A model generated the notes under the pieces. It was not told where the DNA came from, made no database searches, and saw only the letters and a program-made list of their open reading frames with translations. From JBAYHA01 sp964605975 (GTDB lineage Bacteria; Patescibacteriota; Patescibacteriia; UBA11705; JABHMO01): 11,332 nt of DNA. The position numbers were made by a program, and so were the translations under genes. Shown here piece after piece: positions 7,591 to 11,332 of this stretch (position 1 is its first letter; each line of letters opens with the position of its first letter). The DNA is taken from assembly GCA_964605975.1 (NCBI GenBank), contig CAZSER010000024.1, positions 1-11,332 of the forward strand, read 5' to 3'.

Positions 7591-8316
7591 ATGAATGAAG
7601 AAAATGTAAAAAAACTTCAAGGTCGTTCCAGTTTTTTGTTGGGATTCTTTTCTGGTATGGCGATTATTTCTATGATTGGTTTTATCACTTTATTGTCTTT
7701 GTTATTTAGCAATAAAGAAGCTGTTAATTTAGCTGTTAATGCTGATACGGGGATGAAAAATCAGCAAGAACTTCCGGAGCAAGAAATTATTTTCGATGAT
7801 GTTCGTCCTATTGATGATACTGATTATGTTAAGGGAGATCGTAAAGCCAAAGTTCAAGTAATTGTTTATACGGATTTTGAATGTCCTTTTTGTGCCAGGC
7901 ATTTTGATGGAATGCAAAATATAATCGCTAAATATGGAAATAAAATTGCTTATACGGTAAGACATTTTCCTTTAGGTTTTCATGCTGAAGCCCAAAAAGC
8001 ATCAGAGGCTGTTGAATGTGCGGGTGAACAAGGAAAGTTTTTTGAAATGTATGAACAAGTTTTTGAGGCCAACAAGGCTGGAAATATGAGTATTGAAACT
8101 TGGAAAAGTTCCGCTTCTCAGTTAAAATTAAATACTACTAAATTTAATGATTGTTTAGATTCTGGAAAGTATGCGGAAAAGGTTCAAAATGCTATGGGTG
8201 AAGGTGCAACTTTTGGGGTAGAAGGAACTCCCGCAACTTTTATTAATGGTGTTTTATATAGTGGCGCATTGCCAGAAACAGAATTTATTACGGTAATTGA
8301 TCAGGCCTTAAAGTAA
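7591..8316 (+). CDS. Membrane-anchored DsbA-like thiol-disulfide oxidoreductase
   Basis: Predicted to form or shuffle disulfides in exported proteins, tethered outside the cytoplasmic membrane. The 241-residue product has a short charged N-terminus, one transmembrane helix (about 14-39, FLLGFFSGMAIISMIGF), a ~45-residue acidic linker, then a thioredoxin-fold domain of the Thioredoxin_4/DsbA group: active site TDFECPFC (Cys98, Cys101), cis-proline loop GTPATFING (212-220, Pro214), and a second Cys pair (143, 188) common in these proteins. I chose the ATG at 7591 because the upstream promoter overlaps the ATG at 7555, and a TTG at 7519 would overlap the preceding gene. No Shine-Dalgarno is visible. 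It ends at a strong bidirectional terminator. The redox partner (a VKOR- or DsbB-like protein) is not in the window. Confidence 0.9.
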   Translation: MNEENVKKLQGRSSFLLGFFSGMAIISMIGFITLLSLLFSNKEAVNLAVNADTGMKNQQELPEQEIIFDDVRPIDDTDYVKGDRKAKVQVIVYTDFECPFCARHFDGMQNIIAKYGNKIAYTVRHFPLGFHAEAQKASEAVECAGEQGKFFEMYEQVFEANKAGNMSIETWKSSASQLKLNTTKFNDCLDSGKYAEKVQNAMGEGATFGVEGTPATFINGVLYSGALPETEFITVIDQALK

Positions 8317-8329
8317 TTTTTAGATATCA

Positions 8330-8360
8330 AAAAACTCTTCGTTTTTAACGAAGAGTTTTT
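8330..8360. terminator. Bidirectional terminator between convergent genes
   Basis: A perfect 12-bp stem (AAAAACTCTTCG with CGAAGAGTTTTT) and 7-base loop TTTTTAA has T tracts on either strand. It lies between the DsbA-like stop (8316) and the minus-strand phosphatidyltransferase stop (8364) and should end transcription from both sides. Confidence 0.85.
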
Positions 8361-8363
8361 GGT

Positions 8364-8957
8364 TTAAGAAATTTCTTTTATTTGATTTGCAAGGGATAAT
8401 CCAGCAAAAAATAAAGTTGTTGCTAATAAAAGATTAATGAAGCAGTCTAAGTAAAAAACAAAATTTTCATCACGGAAATAGAGATAATTAGAAGAAAAAA
8501 AAGAGAACAAGAATATTAGAGCAAAAGAACTTTTTTCGATATTTGTTTTGATCTTTCCAGCCCATTTAGCCATGATGTTATACTCAATATTTTTTTTCTT
8601 GCCGTAATAGATTTTGTATATTCGTAAAACGGTCAAAGAAAATCCCAGGGTTATAATTAAAATGGAAATGATAGGATTTATTTTGTCCCAGAAATATAGT
8701 AGATAAATCATAGTTGTAATTTTGTCGGCAAGGGGATCGTAAAATGATCCAATTTGAGATATCCCATTAAATTTTCTAGAAATATAGCCATCAAAAAAAT
8801 CACAAATCCAAGATAGCGTAAATGGCCACATTGCCAAAAAAAACCATTCATTTTTATGAAAATAAACAGCAAATGGAGCTAAAATTAAACCAATAGTGGT
8901 AATAATATTCGGCCAAAGTCCTTTTTTGAAATCTTGCCAAATGTCAAAACTTCCCAT
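8364..8957 (-). CDS. CDP-alcohol phosphatidyltransferase (PgsA-like)
   Basis: An integral membrane enzyme that moves a phosphatidyl group from CDP-diacylglycerol to an alcohol. The signature is complete in spacing: Asp53-x2-Asp56-Gly57-x2-Ser60-Arg61-x8-Gly70-x3-Asp74-x3-Asp78, with Ser in place of the usual Ala before Arg. PNIITTIG (16-23) opens the first helix, and DPLADK plus GKIKT (134-138) resemble phosphatidylglycerophosphate synthases, so glycerol 3-phosphate is the most likely acceptor. However, the Arg often found in the first helix of PgsA is absent, so another acceptor is possible. Several hydrophobic segments cover most of the 197 residues. An unusually clear Shine-Dalgarno and a promoter lie upstream. 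Many CPR genomes lack complete lipid synthesis, so this enzyme might act on scavenged precursors (inference). Confidence 0.88.
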   Translation of the reverse strand: MGSFDIWQDFKKGLWPNIITTIGLILAPFAVYFHKNEWFFLAMWPFTLSWICDFFDGYISRKFNGISQIGSFYDPLADKITTMIYLLYFWDKINPIISILIITLGFSLTVLRIYKIYYGKKKNIEYNIMAKWAGKIKTNIEKSSFALIFLFSFFSSNYLYFRDENFVFYLDCFINLLLATTLFFAGLSLANQIKEIS

Positions 8958-8962
8958 GTTTT

Positions 8963-8970
8963 CCCCCTTT
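8963..8970 (-). promoter_or_regulatory. Shine-Dalgarno of the phosphatidyltransferase gene
   Basis: On the minus strand AAAGGGGG lies 5 bases before the ATG at 8957. It is the only convincing ribosome-binding site in the window and fixes this start. Confidence 0.65.
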
Positions 8971-9001
8971 GTTTTTGTTAAAGAACAATCACAACAGTAA
9001 A

Positions 9002-9028
9002 TTTATAACAAAAAAACAACAGTGTCAA
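9002..9028 (-). promoter_or_regulatory. Promoter of the phosphatidyltransferase gene
   Basis: On the minus strand a perfect -35 TTGACA (9028-9023) is followed after 15 bases by TATAAA (9007-9002), preceded by TG one base upstream to form an extended -10. The spacer is short. The expected leader is about 36 bases and includes the Shine-Dalgarno. Confidence 0.6.
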
Positions 9029-9076
9029 TAATAATTTTTTTATTAATTTTTGAAATAAGGAGAGAAAGATAAAAAT

Positions 9077-9094
9077 AAAAAAGATAGCTTTTTT
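9077..9094 (-). terminator. Weak A/T-rich hairpin after the 171-residue protein gene
   Basis: On the minus strand AAAAAAG, loop CTAT, CTTTTTT is followed by ATTTTTATC. The stem has a single G-C pair, so it is weak, but it sits just past the stop at 9100 and ends in a T-rich run. Confidence 0.35.
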
Positions 9095-9099
9095 AATCT

Positions 9100-9615
9100 T
9101 TAAATATATCGAGCATCATAAGCCCAATGCAAGACGGCTTGTCGTTGTCTTCGTCGACAGTTTAAATCTTGGGGAGGACAATTTTTCTTAATTTGTGTTA
9201 GATGTCTTTTTATTGCCAACCACCTTTTGATTTGGCGGTCATCATCGGAAGATCTTCTTCCTAAATAATATCGGCAATACCATTGAAACCACCCTCGAGG
9301 ATCATCTGGGTTAATCCAGTTTTTATCTCTCCAAACGGAAAGTGGTTGTGAGGCATTAATCTTAAAAAAATTTAATTTGGGGTCATGTTTTTCTGGGCTT
9401 AATTTTGCGTTGACAAACCAACTTTTTGGAAACTCTTGTTGACAGTCAGTTATATATTTACCACCAAAAACACCCAAAGAGAGCATTTCTTTTGGAGTTA
9501 GTCCCGGTTTGAATCTCGGATCAAAATTTTTACCTACTGGTTCGGTCAAAAAATAGTAATAACCTTGTTGCATTTTGTCATTGACGATGATTTTTTGTGG
9601 TTTTTTTCTAGGCAT
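9100..9615 (-). CDS. Conserved protein of unknown function (aromatic/Arg-rich DPRGWFQWYCRYY motif)
   Basis: A 171-residue soluble protein with a basic start (MPRKKPQK), no signal peptide and no membrane segment. The C-terminal half carries a dense block of characteristic residues: WINPDDPRGWFQWYCRYYLG (100-119), then GRR, a DDDRQIKRW segment (124-132) and CPPQDLNCRRRQRQAVLHWAY (146-166). I recall similar W-PxDPRGWFQWYCRYYxGRR proteins without known function in varied bacteria and some eukaryotes, but this is memory, not a search. Four Cys (58, 114, 146, 153) could bind metal, though there is no standard zinc-finger spacing. The abundance of Arg, Lys and aromatic residues suggests nucleic-acid binding (inference). 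The gene stands alone, with its own promoter placed so close to the ATG that the mRNA should be nearly leaderless. Confidence 0.8.
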   Translation of the reverse strand: MPRKKPQKIIVNDKMQQGYYYFLTEPVGKNFDPRFKPGLTPKEMLSLGVFGGKYITDCQQEFPKSWFVNAKLSPEKHDPKLNFFKINASQPLSVWRDKNWINPDDPRGWFQWYCRYYLGRRSSDDDRQIKRWLAIKRHLTQIKKNCPPQDLNCRRRQRQAVLHWAYDARYI

Positions 9616-9622
9616 ATAAAAA

Positions 9623-9651
9623 ATTATACAATAATCAATGAAAAGTTTAAA
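9623..9651 (-). promoter_or_regulatory. Promoter giving a (nearly) leaderless mRNA
   Basis: On the minus strand TTTAAA (9651-9646), a 17-base spacer and a perfect TATAAT (9628-9623) lie 7 bases before the ATG at 9615. Transcription would start at or within a base or two of the start codon, leaving no room for a Shine-Dalgarno site. Confidence 0.6.
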
Positions 9652-9738
9652 GTTAAAATATAATTAGTAGTTATGTTGTTTTGTTGATTTTTTGATTATT
9701 GTTTAACTTAAATCATGTTTTTTAAAAAATTTTAAAAA

Positions 9739-9757
9739 TTTTATTGCGGACAACTTT
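9739..9757 (+). repeat. 19-base intergenic motif, copy 2
   Basis: TTTTATTGCGGACAACTTT is the second copy of the motif at 3421-3439 (16 of 19 identical). The DnaA-box resemblance is weaker here. It sits in the 225-base intergenic stretch 9616-9839, whose remainder is A/T-rich DNA in which I see only the promoter and terminator listed. Confidence 0.35.
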
Positions 9758-9809
9758 AATTTTTTGATATTCAAGTTTAAACTTTTATACAAAAAATAAA
9801 ATTTTTATC

Positions 9810-9837
9810 AAAAACCCCGTTTAAAAACGGGGTTTTT
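9810..9837 (-). terminator. Strong terminator of the DHH phosphoesterase gene
   Basis: A perfect stem AAAAACCCCG with CGGGGTTTTT and 8-base loop TTTAAAAA begins 3 bases past the stop at 9840. The minus strand ends in a T5 tract. The symmetric A/T arms could also stop plus-strand transcripts. Confidence 0.85.
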
Positions 9838-9839
9838 GG

Positions 9840-11177
9840 TTATTTTTCATTTTCAAAACCTTTCAAAACTTGGAGAAACTCTTTGGCTGAAAGCAAAGAA
9901 TTTCTTGATGCGGCAATTAATGTCCCGCCAGCGACTAAAACGGTAGGATCTTTGGTTAGTATTTGTTCTGGGCCAGACATGCCTAATCTATCCGGTTGTG
10001 TTTGTAGGTTTTTAATAATCTCATCATCATTTGGCAATTCGTCTCTTTTTACTTTTTCTGCTCTATTTAAGGCAACACAAATTGCTCCCATGTCGATTAT
10101 TGAGGCTGATTCTGGTGTTATTCCAATGTTATAACTATCGCCACCTTTTCTTTTGGGGCCACCAAAAACGGCAATTATAGTTTCTGGGGATGTTTTTTGA
10201 TAAGCAAGGTTAGTAAATGTTAGTGGACTGGATTCAGGTTCGAGAGCTATTATCATTGGAACAGTAACTGTTTTTTCTGAGTTTGGAACTTGTATTTTTA
10301 CAGTAATACTTTCCACTTTTTCGAAATCAGTATTAAATTTTTCTAAACCAATTTTTAAGTTTTCTTGCCCCTTTTTGACAATTTCTTGTAAATCGATGGG
10401 TAAATCTAGTTTGTTCATTTCTTTTTCTGGATCAAAAGAAGAATTTGCTACTGTTTCTTTTTCAATTAAGTTTAGAAGTTCAAACATTTTTTGGGTAAAA
10501 AGAACTTCGTACTTTGTTTTAATGTTATTAAGTGTTTGAATTCCTTCGGTTGTTAGTCGGCCAGTAGCATCTTTCATTGCTTGATTCCCAAAAACCTCTT
10601 TTACCAGTTCTTGATCTCGTTCGGAGTTTAAGGTGCTTTTTATTGAAGCAAAAAATCCTGACAAACTGTGGAGGTATTTTTGAGGGTCATTTTCTCGGAA
10701 CATGCCATAATCAACTTTGTTGGTATGGGTAGCTATTGTTTGTGCGGAGAGAGGTAGTTTGTTTTTTTGTATCAGGCTATGGATTAAATAACTGGAAACT
10801 ATAGAATCTAAATCTCCATCAAAGTGGGTCGCAGTTTTGGTGATTTTTCGTTCTTTTATTTGGCGTAAAATATGTTCACTATAATCAGCGACAATTTTAG
10901 CAGAACATTTAGGGACAAGATCAATTCCTTTTAAGCGGAACAAATTATCAATGCGATGGTGATCAATTACTCCGGCATCAATTGTTTCAATATAGGGATC
11001 GCCTTCGCCTTTAAGTTCGTAATCTCCTGTGTCCAAAATAAACTCACCATTTTGGGGAGTTTTTTGCTCTCCTTTTCCAAGGTTAGTTTGACAGTTTTGT
11101 GGATCAAAAACGGTTTCGAGTGTTTGTCTTTGTTCTTTTTTGTTGTTAGTTTCTACTGTGGATAAAGGATTTTCCAT
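9840..11177 (-). CDS. DHH-type phosphoesterase with rearranged motif order
   Basis: A 445-residue cytoplasmic protein, predicted as a metal-dependent phosphodiesterase or exopolyphosphatase-like enzyme of the DHH superfamily. Visible motifs in order: FILDTGDYE (46-53, Asp49), VIDHH (70-74, the defining Asp72-His73-His74), CSAKIVADYSEHI (91-103, like the helix after the DHH motif), THFDGDLDSIVSSYLIHSL (117-135, with Asp120, Asp122, Asp124), then HTNKVDYG (151-158). In NrnA/RecJ-type enzymes the D-x-D motif comes first, so here it is displaced to after DHH. Residues 165-300 look helical. The rest (about 310-445) has GGPKRKGGDSYNIGI and LVAGGTLIAASRNSLLS, resembling a DHHA1-type substrate domain. 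The first 45 residues are charged and probably disordered. Substrate is unknown. It has its own extended -10 promoter, no Shine-Dalgarno, and a strong terminator. Confidence 0.72.
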   Translation of the reverse strand: MENPLSTVETNNKKEQRQTLETVFDPQNCQTNLGKGEQKTPQNGEFILDTGDYELKGEGDPYIETIDAGVIDHHRIDNLFRLKGIDLVPKCSAKIVADYSEHILRQIKERKITKTATHFDGDLDSIVSSYLIHSLIQKNKLPLSAQTIATHTNKVDYGMFRENDPQKYLHSLSGFFASIKSTLNSERDQELVKEVFGNQAMKDATGRLTTEGIQTLNNIKTKYEVLFTQKMFELLNLIEKETVANSSFDPEKEMNKLDLPIDLQEIVKKGQENLKIGLEKFNTDFEKVESITVKIQVPNSEKTVTVPMIIALEPESSPLTFTNLAYQKTSPETIIAVFGGPKRKGGDSYNIGITPESASIIDMGAICVALNRAEKVKRDELPNDDEIIKNLQTQPDRLGMSGPEQILTKDPTVLVAGGTLIAASRNSLLSAKEFLQVLKGFENEK

Positions 11178-11223
11178 AATTTTATTTTTTAAATTATTTA
11201 ATTTTAATATAAATTCTTTTTAT

Positions 11224-11232
11224 ATTATAGCA
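11224..11232 (-). promoter_or_regulatory. Extended -10 promoter of the DHH phosphoesterase gene
   Basis: On the minus strand TGCTATAAT, in the context TTTTTGCTATAATATAAA, is nearly identical to the 3460-3468 promoter. The -35 is poor (TTTATT at 17 bases). The predicted leader is about 40 bases of pure A/T-rich sequence with no Shine-Dalgarno. Confidence 0.6.
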
Positions 11233-11250
11233 AAAATAGTTACAAAAATA

Positions 11251-11278
11251 AAAAAAACCGTTTTAAAACGGTTTTTTT
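11251..11278 (-). terminator. Palindromic terminator at the end of the edge gene
   Basis: AAAAAAACCG, loop TTTTAAAA and CGGTTTTTTT form a perfect symmetrical hairpin with T runs on both strands. It overlaps the stop codon of the partial minus-strand frame at the edge and lies just upstream of the DHH gene promoter, insulating the two. Confidence 0.8.
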
Positions 11279-11332
11279 TGGCGGGCTACTCGGGTTAAGT
11301 AACCCAGAATTACAATCAGTATAAGGGTTTTT
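11263..11332 (-). CDS. C-terminal fragment of a possible membrane protein (5' beyond window)
   Basis: The minus-strand frame is open from the window edge to a TAA at 11265-11263 and encodes KTLILIVILGYLTRVARQKKPF. This is a hydrophobic stretch followed by a basic tail, the usual look of a last transmembrane helix with a cytoplasmic end. The frame ends inside the loop of a terminator oriented to stop minus-strand transcripts, which supports a real gene end. Only 22 codons are visible, so the family cannot be named, and the frame could be chance. Confidence 0.4.
   Translation of the reverse strand, partial: KTLILIVILGYLTRVARQKKPF

Noticed and set aside
9883..10134. Plus-strand ORF of 83 codons opposite the DHH gene
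   Set aside because: Antisense shadow of a well-supported gene. The same applies to the other short ORFs opposite or out of frame inside 2179-2400, 2763-2993, 3118-3315, 4523-4765, 6116-6346, 6416-6715, 7729-7965 and 10956-11165.
11292..11305. GGGTTAAGTAACCC hairpin near the right edge
   Set aside because: A 5-bp stem without a T run, lying inside the probable coding frame of the edge protein; not a tRNA arm that I can complete.

Overview
The window looks like a scaffold from an uncultured bacterium of the Candidate Phyla Radiation (Patescibacteria). Four things point that way. The DNA is AT-rich and tightly packed. A TraG/VirD4-like ATPase lies directly behind a partner gene of the kind seen in those genomes. 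There is an archaeal-type AMP phosphorylase beside a ribose-1,5-bisphosphate isomerase, the hallmark of the CPR nucleotide-to-RuBisCO route. Shine-Dalgarno sites are nearly absent. This placement is inference from gene content. Two runs of exactly 10 N (2552-2561 and 3546-3555) are scaffold-gap placeholders, and both damage gene calls.

Left part (1-3361, + strand): a conjugation-like pair. The first gene is cut by the window edge. The second, a VirD4/TraG-like ATPase, is split by the first gap into two apparent ORFs that are really one gene, with a CxxC-x17-CxxC zinc ribbon in its tail. A hairpin terminator (3391-3418) closes this unit.

Middle (3460-8360, + strand): an extended -10 promoter precedes a probable operon of a beta-CASP metallo-beta-lactamase ribonuclease (start codon lost in the second gap), R15P isomerase and AMP phosphorylase. 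The last two convert AMP + phosphate to adenine + R15P and then RuBP, the substrate of form III-type RuBisCO, which is not in this window. A membrane-anchored DsbA-like thiol oxidoreductase follows from its own promoter and ends at a strong bidirectional terminator.

Right part (8364-11332, - strand): a CDP-alcohol phosphatidyltransferase, a conserved protein of unknown function with an apparently leaderless promoter, and a DHH-type phosphoesterase whose signature motifs come in a rearranged order. At the right edge is the likely C-terminus of another minus-strand membrane protein. No RNA genes, CRISPR arrays, insertion sequences or origins were recognised. No gene-free stretch exceeds about 230 bases. 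All recognised genes end in TAA or TAG, none in TGA.
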